A stretch of DNA of 33,206 nt from Fimenecus sp045543095 (GTDB lineage Bacteria > Bacillota > Clostridia > Oscillospirales > Acutalibacteraceae): the NCBI GenBank assembly GCA_045543095.1, contig JAZQMC010000024.1:1-33206 (forward strand), written 5' to 3'. Of this stretch, positions 23,881-30,937 are shown one piece after another. Each line of letters begins with the position of its first letter. The stretch's first letter is position 1. The notes under the pieces are model-generated. The model saw only the letters and a program-made list of their open reading frames with translations, had not been told where the DNA came from and searched no databases. Position numbers and translations under genes: made by a program.

Positions 23881-24369
23881 GTGATTGGTAATATAAAATT
23901 ATCGTTAAAAAGTTCTTTAATTATTATTCTTGTTACAGGCTTGTTACTTGGTACAGTTTTTGTTTTGGGTATTTCATATTGGTATGCCCCGGTTTCTAGA
24001 GAAGAATGTATTGTTGTAAATGCTACGTATAAATCTTTTGATGATTGTTACAGACAACACACTCACGAAATACAATTATCATTTTTTGATTATGAACAGC
24101 AGATAATTTTTGATGATAGTATTAATACTGAGGGGTTACTCGATGTTCTTGAACAAACCCCATCAAAATCAAAGGTCGATATGTTATTACACCCAAATTC
24201 AGAAATTGTAATTGAATTAACAATAAATGATATAAAAGTATTTGATTTTGAGTCCATAACGAAACAACTTGAGAACGAAAAAACATTTTTTATAATTTTT
24301 GGTTGCGTGCTTTACTTAGCATCAGTTGTTTCTGGGATTAAATTGATAACCATAAGAAAAAAGAAATAA
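23881..24369 (+). CDS. Small membrane protein of unknown function
   Basis: I do not recognise this 162-residue protein. It has two hydrophobic helices, near residues 12-35 and 135-156, flanking a soluble region of about 95 residues with two Cys (one in 'REECIVV', one in 'DDCYRQ'). The C-terminus is basic (TIRKKK). By the positive-inside rule, both ends would be cytoplasmic and the middle domain outside. The start is GTG at 23881 with GGGGTG five bases before it. It is first under a strong promoter, and its stop lies directly against the birA start region, so it is co-expressed with biotin genes. A functional link to biotin is only positional. Confidence 0.75.
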   Translation: MIGNIKLSLKSSLIIILVTGLLLGTVFVLGISYWYAPVSREECIVVNATYKSFDDCYRQHTHEIQLSFFDYEQQIIFDDSINTEGLLDVLEQTPSKSKVDMLLHPNSEIVIELTINDIKVFDFESITKQLENEKTFFIIFGCVLYLASVVSGIKLITIRKKK

Positions 24370-24381
24370 TTGGTGATAATT

Positions 24382-25149
24382 TTGGATAAGAAAATATTAG
24401 AGCAATTTTTAAACCAAAAACTGAATATCACAGTTTTCCCTGAACTTGATTCTACCAATAATTATTTGAAAAAATTAGGTTCACAGGGAGAAAAAGAAAA
24501 TCAACTCGTTATAGCTTTAAGTCAGACAGGTGGCAGAGGCAGGATGGGTCGTTCTTTTTATTCTCCAAATGGTACAGGCATTTATTTTTCCTTGCTTTTG
24601 CATCCTGAAATTTCTGCAGAAAAATCACTTTTTTTGACAGTTATGGTAGCAGTTTCGGTTGCAGAAACTGTTATGAAATATAATAAAAACAATGTTAAAA
24701 TCAAGTGGGTAAATGACATTTATATTGACGGTAAAAAAGTGTGTGGAATTCTTACCGAAGGAGCAGTAAACAGTAGTAAAAAACTCGATTACGCTGTTGT
24801 TGGTATCGGTATAAATGTAATTGCACCTGAAAAAGGTTTCCCAGAGGATATTAAAGATATTGCAACTGCAATTTTCCCGGGAAATACAGAAGCATATATC
24901 AAAGAAAGAATTGTTGCTGATGTAATCAACAGATTTTTCAGTATGTATAACGGTGATGATAAGGATTTTGTCAAAAGATATAAAGAGTATTCATATTTAA
25001 CAGGTAAAGAAATCAATATTATTTCGGGTGAAAACACAAGACCTGCTACTGTAATTGATATTACAGACGACTGTCATTTGCTTGTTAAAAATGAATATGG
25101 CGAAACAGAAGCGATTTCGTCAGGTGATGTTAGTGTGAGGTTAAAATGA
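24382..25149 (+). CDS. birA: Single-domain biotin-protein ligase (biotin-[acetyl-CoA-carboxylase] ligase)
   Basis: This protein of about 255 residues attaches biotin to carboxylase biotin carriers. Motifs include the biotinyl-AMP loop 'GGRGRMGRSFYSPNGTGIYF' and 'KIKWVNDIYIDGKKVCGIL' with the catalytic Lys, plus a C-terminal SH3-like domain ('PATVIDITDDCHLLV'). The N-terminal helix-turn-helix of bifunctional BirA is absent, so it cannot act as the biotin repressor. Possible starts are TTG 24370, GTG 24373 and TTG 24382. I prefer 24382 because GGTGA sits five bases ahead, as in malQ. The stop overlaps the bioY start by four bases (ATGA). Confidence 0.9.
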   Translation: MDKKILEQFLNQKLNITVFPELDSTNNYLKKLGSQGEKENQLVIALSQTGGRGRMGRSFYSPNGTGIYFSLLLHPEISAEKSLFLTVMVAVSVAETVMKYNKNNVKIKWVNDIYIDGKKVCGILTEGAVNSSKKLDYAVVGIGINVIAPEKGFPEDIKDIATAIFPGNTEAYIKERIVADVINRFFSMYNGDDKDFVKRYKEYSYLTGKEINIISGENTRPATVIDITDDCHLLVKNEYGETEAISSGDVSVRLK

Positions 25150-25706
25150 AGAGAAGAAACTTAATTATTACATTAACATTGTCAGCATTATTCTGCACAT
25201 TGATTTGTGTTGGCTCGTTTATACGAATTCCAATGCCAAATATGATGCCCATAACACTACAAACGTTTTTTGTATTGCTCACAGGACTGGTGTTGCCATT
25301 AAAGGCATCAACTCTTGCAACAATTACTTATATGGCACTTGGATTAATTGGTTTACCAATCTTTTCGGGTGGTGGGGGATTAGGCTACGTTTTAATGCCC
25401 AATTTCGGCTTTGTAATCGGTTTTCTGATTGCATCAATTATAATGAGTGTTGTTACAGAAAAGCTAAAAAAACGCAGTTTTTGGCAATATATCGCCATAT
25501 CCTTACTAGGTATTACATTAATTTACATAATCGGTATTTTGTACTTTGCTTTTATCACAAATGTACATAATAACAATAATTATTCTGCTATATGGTTTAT
25601 TCAGACAGTATTCCTGCCATTCGTACCAAAAGAGATAATTTGCATCATTTTATCCTCAATTTCAGCATATAAAATACGACCATATATAACAAAAATCCCA
25701 CAGTAA
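25146..25706 (+). CDS. bioY: Biotin transporter BioY
   Basis: This 186-residue membrane protein is the substrate-capture component for biotin uptake, working with an energising ECF module or alone. The family pattern is clear: 'IPMPNMMPITLQTFFVLLTGLVL' opens after helix 1 (residues about 28-50, given as landmark), 'LGLIGLPIFSGGGGLGYVLMPNFGFVIGFL' follows across residues 66-95, and 'PFVPKEIICIILSS' ends the last helix. It is translationally coupled to birA. No ecfA/ecfT genes are nearby, so a shared ECF module elsewhere is likely. Its TAA stop falls exactly in the loop of the downstream terminator. Confidence 0.93.
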   Translation: MKRRNLIITLTLSALFCTLICVGSFIRIPMPNMMPITLQTFFVLLTGLVLPLKASTLATITYMALGLIGLPIFSGGGGLGYVLMPNFGFVIGFLIASIIMSVVTEKLKKRSFWQYIAISLLGITLIYIIGILYFAFITNVHNNNNYSAIWFIQTVFLPFVPKEIICIILSSISAYKIRPYITKIPQ

Positions 25707-25717
25707 TGTGGGATTTT
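25692..25717. terminator. Bidirectional terminator between bioY and pdp
   Basis: AAAATCCCACA (25692-25702) and TGTGGGATTTT (25707-25717) are exact complements around GTAA, flanked by A- and T-runs, so it can stop transcription from both sides. bioY and pdp converge here. Confidence 0.9.
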
Positions 25718-25721
25718 ACTT

Positions 25722-27023
25722 TTATCTAACAGTTTTATAAATCAAAGGCATCATTTTAGGTTTTTCGGTACCGATTGTAAAAGAAGTGTTGAAAAGCTTT
25801 TCTGCATTTTTAAGCCTTTCTTCAGTTTCAGAATAAAGAATTGCAACAGTGTCATTTGCCGACACTTTATCACAAGTTTTCTTTAAAAGTACAATTCCTG
25901 CACCGTAGTCTATGGTATCAGATTTCTTTTCACGACCGGCACCAAGTAAAACTGCACTTTCACCTACAATTCGTGAATCAATACTTTGAATATAACCGTC
26001 TTGTTTTGCTTTAATTTCAAGTGACTTTTCACAGCTTGGTAAACGCTCTGTATTTTCAAGCATTTCAACATTTCCGCCTTGAGCAGAAACTAATTCTTTA
26101 AGTTTCTTAAATGCCGAACCGTCAATTAAAGCATTTTCGGCTTTGCTATATGCCTCATCATAACCCCAATTGTAAGAAATACTTAAAATTGTTGCAGAAA
26201 GCACAAGACAAAGTTCTCGTAACTGCTTGTCACCTTTATTATTTAAAATATCAACAACCTCTTTAATTTCAAGTGCATTACCAACATTTGAGCCAAGGGG
26301 AATATCCATATTAGTAATGACTGCCGCCATATTGCGACCGCATTTTTTACCGATTTTAACCATCATTTCAGCAAGTTCTGTGGCACTTTCTTCGTCTTTC
26401 ATAAATGCACCACTACCGCATTTGACATCAAGAACAATGTTCTGTGCTCCCGCGGCAATTTTCTTGCTCATTATACTTGAAGCAATAAGTGAAATATTGC
26501 CAACTGTTGCAGTAACATCACGCAAAGCATAAATCTTTTTATCAGCAGGAGCAAGATTACCAGTTTGCCCTATGAGTGCAATTCCAATTTCATTGACTTG
26601 TTTGAAAAAAGCATCTGTGTCAATTGATGTGTTATATCCTTCAATGCTTTCAAGTTTGTCGATTGTACCGCCTGTGTGACCAAGTCCTCGACCACTCATT
26701 TTAGCCATTTTAATACCGAGTGACGAACAAATAGGTGCAACAACAAGAGAAGTCTTATCACCAACACCACCAGTTGAATGCTTATCAGCAGTTATACCAT
26801 CAATAGCAGATAAATCAAGCATATCACCAGAATGAGCCATACTTTCAGTAAGGTTAACAGTTTCTTCTTCGTCCATTCCGTTAATAAAAATAGCCATAAG
26901 TAGTGCGGATGCTTGATAATCTTCAATTTTTTCATTTGTATATTCCTGCACGAAAAAGTCGATTTCTTCTTTTGTAATTTTTTGTCCGTCACGCTTTTTT
27001 TCAATAATATCGTAAATTCTCAT
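25722..27023 (-). CDS. pdp: Pyrimidine-nucleoside phosphorylase
   Basis: This 433-residue enzyme cleaves thymidine, deoxyuridine or uridine with phosphate into base and (deoxy)ribose-1-phosphate. The family signature is clear: 'DKHSTGGVGDKTSLV' (phosphate and sugar binding) and 'KMSGRGLGHTGGTIDKLESI' at about residues 105-124. The length equals that of B. subtilis Pdp. The ATG at 27023 (MRIYDIIEKK) is chosen over a GTG three codons earlier because AGGTGA lies five bases before it. It starts one base after the cdd stop and is last in the operon. It supplies deoxyribose-1-phosphate for DeoB and DeoC upstream in the same transcript. Confidence 0.95.
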   Translation of the reverse strand: MRIYDIIEKKRDGQKITKEEIDFFVQEYTNEKIEDYQASALLMAIFINGMDEEETVNLTESMAHSGDMLDLSAIDGITADKHSTGGVGDKTSLVVAPICSSLGIKMAKMSGRGLGHTGGTIDKLESIEGYNTSIDTDAFFKQVNEIGIALIGQTGNLAPADKKIYALRDVTATVGNISLIASSIMSKKIAAGAQNIVLDVKCGSGAFMKDEESATELAEMMVKIGKKCGRNMAAVITNMDIPLGSNVGNALEIKEVVDILNNKGDKQLRELCLVLSATILSISYNWGYDEAYSKAENALIDGSAFKKLKELVSAQGGNVEMLENTERLPSCEKSLEIKAKQDGYIQSIDSRIVGESAVLLGAGREKKSDTIDYGAGIVLLKKTCDKVSANDTVAILYSETEERLKNAEKLFNTSFTIGTEKPKMMPLIYKTVR

Positions 27024-27024
27024 A

Positions 27025-27435
27025 TCAGTCACCTAATTTTGATTTATCAAATGAATAGGGGAGTAAATCACTTAATTTAAACTCTTTTATATCATTGTCA
27101 CTTGTGACCACAAACACTTTAAATTCGGCATTGCAAAACTCTGCTAAAACCTGTCTGCAAGCACCACAAGGCATGGCATAGTCGGATATTTCACCATTCT
27201 TACCACCAACAATGCAGATTGCTACAAATTCCTTTTCACCATTAGCAATAGCAGAGAAAAATGCAGTTCTTTCAGCACAATTTGTAAGTGAATACGATGC
27301 ATTTTCAATATTACAACCTTTATATACATTGCCATTTTTGCATAGTAAAGAAGCACCCACATTGTAATTTGAATATGGTGCATAAGAATTTTTCATGGCT
27401 TCCTTTGCTAATATAAAAAGGTCTTTTTTATTCAT
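27025..27435 (-). CDS. cdd: Cytidine deaminase
   Basis: This 136-residue zinc enzyme deaminates cytidine and deoxycytidine to uridine and deoxyuridine, which Pdp can then cleave. The zinc ligands are C53 (in 'NCAERTAF', with catalytic E55), C90 and C93 ('MPCGACRQ'). The 'GCNIENASYS' substrate loop is intact, and the length is normal for the homotetrameric bacterial form. It lies four bases after deoB and one base before pdp, with tight operon spacing. Confidence 0.96.
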   Translation of the reverse strand: MNKKDLFILAKEAMKNSYAPYSNYNVGASLLCKNGNVYKGCNIENASYSLTNCAERTAFFSAIANGEKEFVAICIVGGKNGEISDYAMPCGACRQVLAEFCNAEFKVFVVTSDNDIKEFKLSDLLPYSFDKSKLGD

Positions 27436-27439
27436 AAAA

Positions 27440-28561
27440 TCACCTTAAATTAAAGTTATCTAAAATTACTTTGCTAATATAGTTATATCCCTTAATTATG
27501 CCGAGATTTTCGGGTTCAATATTTTGTGAATACATAAGTAAAGGCACTTGCTCTCTTGTGTGGTCTGTACCACTATATGCAGGGTCGCAACCATGGTCGG
27601 CAGTAATTATGAGTAAATCATCATTCTGCATTTTTGGTATGAATTCACTTAACCAATTGTCAAATTCGCTTATTGCATTTGCATAGCCGTCAACATCACG
27701 TCTGTGACCGTATTTCATATCAAAATCAACAAGATTAGTAAAACAAAGGCCGTTAAAATCTTTGTTAAGCAATTTCAGCGTTTTGTTCATACCGTCATTA
27801 TTTGAATGAGTATAGTATTTTTCAGTAATACCACGATTTGCAAAAATGTCAGCAATTTTTCCAACTGAAATAACATCAAAATTATTTTCTTTTAAATTGT
27901 CAAGCATTGTCTTTTTGGGTGGTTCAACAGAAAAATCATGTCGGTCGGCAGTTCTTGTAAACGGATATTCACCATTGAATGGTCTTGCAATTACACGACC
28001 AACCGCGTGTTCACCGATTAAAATATTCCTTGCGATTTTGCAATATATATATAATTTTTTAACAGGTACAACGTCAGTATGTGCCGCAATCTGAAAGACA
28101 CTGTCAGCCGATGTATAAACAATCAGTTTTCCGGTTTTAATGTGTTCTTCGCCGTAATCTGCAATAACTTCTGTGCCCGAATATGTTTTATTACAGAGAG
28201 TGCCACAACCCGTTTGTTTTTCAAATTCTTTGATTATTTCATCAGGAAATCCATCGGGGAAGGTGGGCATAGGTTTTTCAGAGATTATTCCTGCTATTTC
28301 AAAATGTCCGATTGTAGTGTCTTTTCCTGCAGATATTTCCTGCAAAGCACCAAATTTACCAATAGGGGAAGCATAATTATCTAATTCTACATCGTCTATA
28401 TTGCAAAGTCCAAGCTTTTTAAGATTTGTAATATTAAATCTTTCTGACTTTGAAATGCTTTTAAGAGTATTTGACCCCAAATCGTTGAACTTTTCAGCAT
28501 CAGGTGCGTTACCGATACCGAAACTATCAAGCACAATCAGGAAAACTCGTTTGTATTTCAT
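27440..28561 (-). CDS. deoB: Phosphopentomutase
   Basis: This 373-residue alkaline-phosphatase-superfamily enzyme converts (deoxy)ribose-1-phosphate to the 5-phosphate. Metal-binding and catalytic motifs include 'LDSFGIGNAPDA' with D12, the phospho-threonine loop 'GKDTTIGHFEIAG', 'ITADHGCDP' and 'GTDHTREQVPLL'. The ATG at 28561 shares one base with the deoC stop (TGATG); a TTG codon directly before it is a less likely start. The product feeds DeoC when the sugar is deoxyribose. Confidence 0.96.
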   Translation of the reverse strand: MKYKRVFLIVLDSFGIGNAPDAEKFNDLGSNTLKSISKSERFNITNLKKLGLCNIDDVELDNYASPIGKFGALQEISAGKDTTIGHFEIAGIISEKPMPTFPDGFPDEIIKEFEKQTGCGTLCNKTYSGTEVIADYGEEHIKTGKLIVYTSADSVFQIAAHTDVVPVKKLYIYCKIARNILIGEHAVGRVIARPFNGEYPFTRTADRHDFSVEPPKKTMLDNLKENNFDVISVGKIADIFANRGITEKYYTHSNNDGMNKTLKLLNKDFNGLCFTNLVDFDMKYGHRRDVDGYANAISEFDNWLSEFIPKMQNDDLLIITADHGCDPAYSGTDHTREQVPLLMYSQNIEPENLGIIKGYNYISKVILDNFNLR

Positions 28562-29226
28562 CAATATCCACTGCCTTGTTCGTTTTTAACTATTTTAACT
28601 ATTCTGCTTGTGCCAAGACGAGATGCACCAAGATTTATAAAATCTTCAGCATCTTCAATTGATGCAATTCCGCCTGCAGCCTTGATTTTCTTGCCATTAG
28701 TAGTATGCTTTGCAAAAAGTTCAATGTCCTCTTTTGTAGCACCTGCAGTTGAAAAACCTGTTGATGTCTTAATGTAATCTGCATTTGATTTACTTACTAT
28801 TTCACACATTTTTATTTTTTCATCATCAGTAAGAAGGCAGGTTTCAATGATTACTTTTAAAAGTTTACCATTACAAGCATCTTTTATTTCGTTGATTTCA
28901 TTAAGAATATCATTGTATTTTTTATTCTTTAACCAACCAACATTGATTACCATATCAATTTCATCAGCACCATTTTTAACAGCATCTGCTGTTTCAAACA
29001 CCTTTGTTGCAGTTGTTGAATAACCATTTGGGAATCCGATAACAGTGCAGATTGCAAGTTTTTCACCAACATATTCTTTTGCTTGTTTTATAAAAGATGC
29101 TGGAATACAAACTGTTGCGGTTTCATATTTCATTCCGTCATTGCAAATTGCTTTAATTTCTTCCCAAGTTGCATTTTGAGATAACAATGTGTGGTCAACT
29201 TTTGATAAAATTTCTTTAATGTTCAT
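28561..29226 (-). CDS. deoC: Deoxyribose-phosphate aldolase
   Basis: This 221-residue class I aldolase splits 2-deoxyribose-5-phosphate into acetaldehyde and glyceraldehyde-3-phosphate. The Schiff-base Lys is K153 in 'YIKTSTGFST', with D91 in 'EIDMVINVG' and K182 in 'IKAAGGI' completing the catalytic set. GGAGGAG lies within the final codons of the upstream gene, and the ATG starts one base after that gene's stop, so translation is coupled to the membrane protein encoded upstream. It is the first enzymatic gene of the deo cluster. Confidence 0.97.
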   Translation of the reverse strand: MNIKEILSKVDHTLLSQNATWEEIKAICNDGMKYETATVCIPASFIKQAKEYVGEKLAICTVIGFPNGYSTTATKVFETADAVKNGADEIDMVINVGWLKNKKYNDILNEINEIKDACNGKLLKVIIETCLLTDDEKIKMCEIVSKSNADYIKTSTGFSTAGATKEDIELFAKHTTNGKKIKAAGGIASIEDAEDFINLGASRLGTSRIVKIVKNEQGSGY

Positions 29227-29227
29227 A

Positions 29228-29785
29228 TTAATCTCCTCCGCAGGTTTTGCAAAATGTATATCCGTTATTTAAATACTCTTTAAGCTCTTTGGCAGTCAGC
29301 TCAACAGTCTTTTTATTTTCTTCTTTAGTTCTGTCAACAAACGAACAATCGGGTAAATGAATTTTTTTACTGCTAATGTTCAATACATAAGTAGTTTTAT
29401 CAGAATTATCTTCATTATTTTGACTTGGTGATTGTGTGTTTGTATTAGAATTTTCAGCACTATCTTTTTTAGTTGTAGTTTCTTTTGATTTTTCAGTAGT
29501 TGTTTCGGTTGAAGTTATTTCACCAAGTATCGGCACAATATCCTCTGCTGATTTGGTAGGTTCAATATAAACATCAACTACATTCTCGTAATCGTCATCT
29601 TTTGTTTCAATTTGAATTACTTCAGTGCCGTTTTTTGCAATTTCTTTTAGATATTGATTAGTTTCACCCAATTTAAAAATCAGAACTACAAATAAAACGC
29701 AAGTTAAAAAGAAATATAACGGAACTCTTTGTAATGACGCTTCACTTGAGAAGAATTTCTTTATTTTTTCGCTGAATTTTTCCAA
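29228..29785 (-). CDS. Membrane-anchored protein with Ada-like Cys-rich C-terminal domain
   Basis: This protein of about 185 residues starts at TTG 29785, with GAGGTG seven bases before. A longer frame begins 33 codons earlier but reads through the promoter. A basic N-terminus is followed by one transmembrane helix (near residues 23-40, 'VPLYFFLTCVLFVVLIF'). Next comes a Thr/Ser/Glu/Asn-rich linker of about 60 residues, then a small domain 'YVLNISSKKIHLPDC', 'LTAKELKEYLNNGYTFCKTC' with one Cys and a late CxxC. This resembles the Ada-type metal-binding domain often found at the ends of secreted nucleases and surface proteins. The domain would be outside the cell. It is the first gene of the deo transcript. 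Function unknown. Confidence 0.72.
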   Translation of the reverse strand: MEKFSEKIKKFFSSEASLQRVPLYFFLTCVLFVVLIFKLGETNQYLKEIAKNGTEVIQIETKDDDYENVVDVYIEPTKSAEDIVPILGEITSTETTTEKSKETTTKKDSAENSNTNTQSPSQNNEDNSDKTTYVLNISSKKIHLPDCSFVDRTKEENKKTVELTAKELKEYLNNGYTFCKTCGGD

Positions 29786-29804
29786 AACTTTACACCTCAA
29801 ATGT

Positions 29805-29833
29805 ATTTTATCATTAACAAACTGTTTTTTCAA
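29805..29833 (-). promoter_or_regulatory. Promoter of the deo operon
   Basis: On the minus strand, TTGAAA (29828-29833) and TAAAAT (29805-29810) are 17 bases apart, with TGA before the -10. The start point would be about 15-20 bases upstream of the TTG start codon, supporting that start and excluding the longer frame. Confidence 0.72.
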
Positions 29834-29911
29834 TATAAATAACATTTTGTCCTGAACAGAATATGATGTAACAGTGATATTCACGATTACTCAATAAAAG
29901 GAGAGAACAAA

Positions 29912-30100
29912 ATGGAACAATATGATTGTGTGTGCCTTTGCAAAGAAATGCCACATCTTCCTGAATGTACGGTTGTAGCAATGACTTATGTGCCGTTTCA
30001 GACAGATTTAATGACATATTCAAGTGAAGAAGCACTATGCAACGGAACTCTTTTTCCGGTTTTAGATAAGAAATTCTACGGAGGTAAATGCTGTGGATAA
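29912..30100 (+). CDS. cotJA: Spore coat protein CotJA
   Basis: This 62-residue protein matches the small CotJA family of the inner spore coat. 'VVAMTYVPFQTDLMTYSSEEALCNGTLFPVLDKKF' corresponds to the conserved 'A-YVP-Q ... AL--GT-FP-L-KPF' pattern; the stretch given is a landmark over residues 23-57. It has a Cys-rich head (CVCLCKEM) and a CC tail, more Cys than the Bacillus protein. AAGGAG precedes the ATG. It is first of cotJABC, whose products are made in the mother cell under SigE control in characterised species. No convincing SigE promoter could be picked out upstream. Confidence 0.9.
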   Translation: MEQYDCVCLCKEMPHLPECTVVAMTYVPFQTDLMTYSSEEALCNGTLFPVLDKKFYGGKCCG

Positions 30101-30341
30101 ATGTAAATTAATGCGTGAGCTTTCAGCAGTAAAATTTGCGGCTTGGGAGCTTCATTTATATCTTGATACTCATCCTTGTGATGAAAAAGCAATGGAAATG
30201 CACAAAAAATATACAGAGCGAGCAATAGAATTAACTGAAGAATACGAAGAATGTTTTGGACCGCTTACACATAAATCCGGTAGCGGATTAGCCTGGATTA
30301 AAAATCCTTGGCCTTGGGAATATATGGAGTGTGATTGCTGA
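30093..30341 (+). CDS. cotJB: Spore coat protein CotJB
   Basis: This 82-residue helical protein starts at GTG 30093, overlapping the end of cotJA by eight bases, with GGAGGT seven bases before. The family features are 'LSAVKFAAWELHLYLDTHP', 'YTERAIELTEEYEECFGPL' and the terminal 'WIKNPWPWE' motif, which is nearly diagnostic for CotJB. It ends with the CDC residues, and its stop shares one base with the cotJC start (TGATG). The spore-coat role is inferred from the family. Confidence 0.92.
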   Translation: MDKCKLMRELSAVKFAAWELHLYLDTHPCDEKAMEMHKKYTERAIELTEEYEECFGPLTHKSGSGLAWIKNPWPWEYMECDC

Positions 30342-30859
30342 TGTTTCAATATGAAAAGAAATTACAATATCCCGTAAAAATTAAAAATCCAAACCCAAAA
30401 TATGCTCAAATTATTATTTCACAGTTTGGCGGTCCCGATGGTGAGCTTGCGGCATCACTTCGTTATTTTTCTCAAAGATATTCAATGCCATATCCCGAAC
30501 TTAAAGGACTTTTAACGGATATAGCAACTGAAGAGTTAAACCATTTAGAAATGGTAGGTGCGATTGTTTATCAGTTGACACGAAATCTTACAATTGAAGA
30601 AATAAAGAAGAGCGGATTTGACAAGTATTTTGTTGACCATACAACAGGTATTTATCCTGTTGCGGCAAGTGGAGCACCATTCACCGCGGCATATATTCAG
30701 TCTAAAGGTGATGTAATAACAGACCTCCACGAAGACCTTGCAGCAGAGCAAAAAGCACGTGCTACTTATGAAAACATTTTAAAGTTAGCTGATGACCCGG
30801 ATGTAATTGAGCCTATCAAATTTTTAAGAACAAGAGAAATAGCACATTATCAGCGTTTC

Positions 30860-30906
30860 GGCGAACCGATGCTACCTAAGTTAAACGATTTTCGGAGTGA
30901 AAATCA
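30860..30906. other. Candidate attachment-site junction (attL/attR) inside cotJC
   Basis: Between the last recognisable CotJC codons ('QRFGE', ending at 30865) and the hairpin at 30907, the sequence stops resembling cotJC. Large serine recombinases leave no long direct repeat, only a two-base core within a roughly 40-50 bp site, so the exact crossover cannot be read from one end. The position is inference. Confidence 0.35.
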
Positions 30907-30932
30907 GGCGGTCATTCGAGCGAATGACCGCC
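30907..30932 (-). terminator. Perfect hairpin at the 3' end of the recombinase gene
   Basis: GGCGGTCATTCG (30907-30918) and CGAATGACCGCC (30921-30932) are exact complements with a two-base centre. It sits five bases beyond the recombinase stop, the position of an intrinsic terminator, though the following T-run (CTGATTTTC) is weak. Confidence 0.7.
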
Positions 30933-30937
30933 ACATT

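Noticed and set aside
24370..24381. Upstream TTG/GTG starts for birA
   Set aside because: They lie directly against the previous stop without a ribosome site; the later TTG at 24382 has GGTGA at proper spacing. The choice is not certain.
29786..29911. SigE promoter for cotJABC, and a GAATAT/ATATTC dyad at 29859-29882
   Set aside because: No -35/-10 pair matched the SigE consensus well at proper spacing; the best -10 candidate agreed at only about half of the positions. The dyad is short and AT-rich. SigE control stays an expectation from the family.
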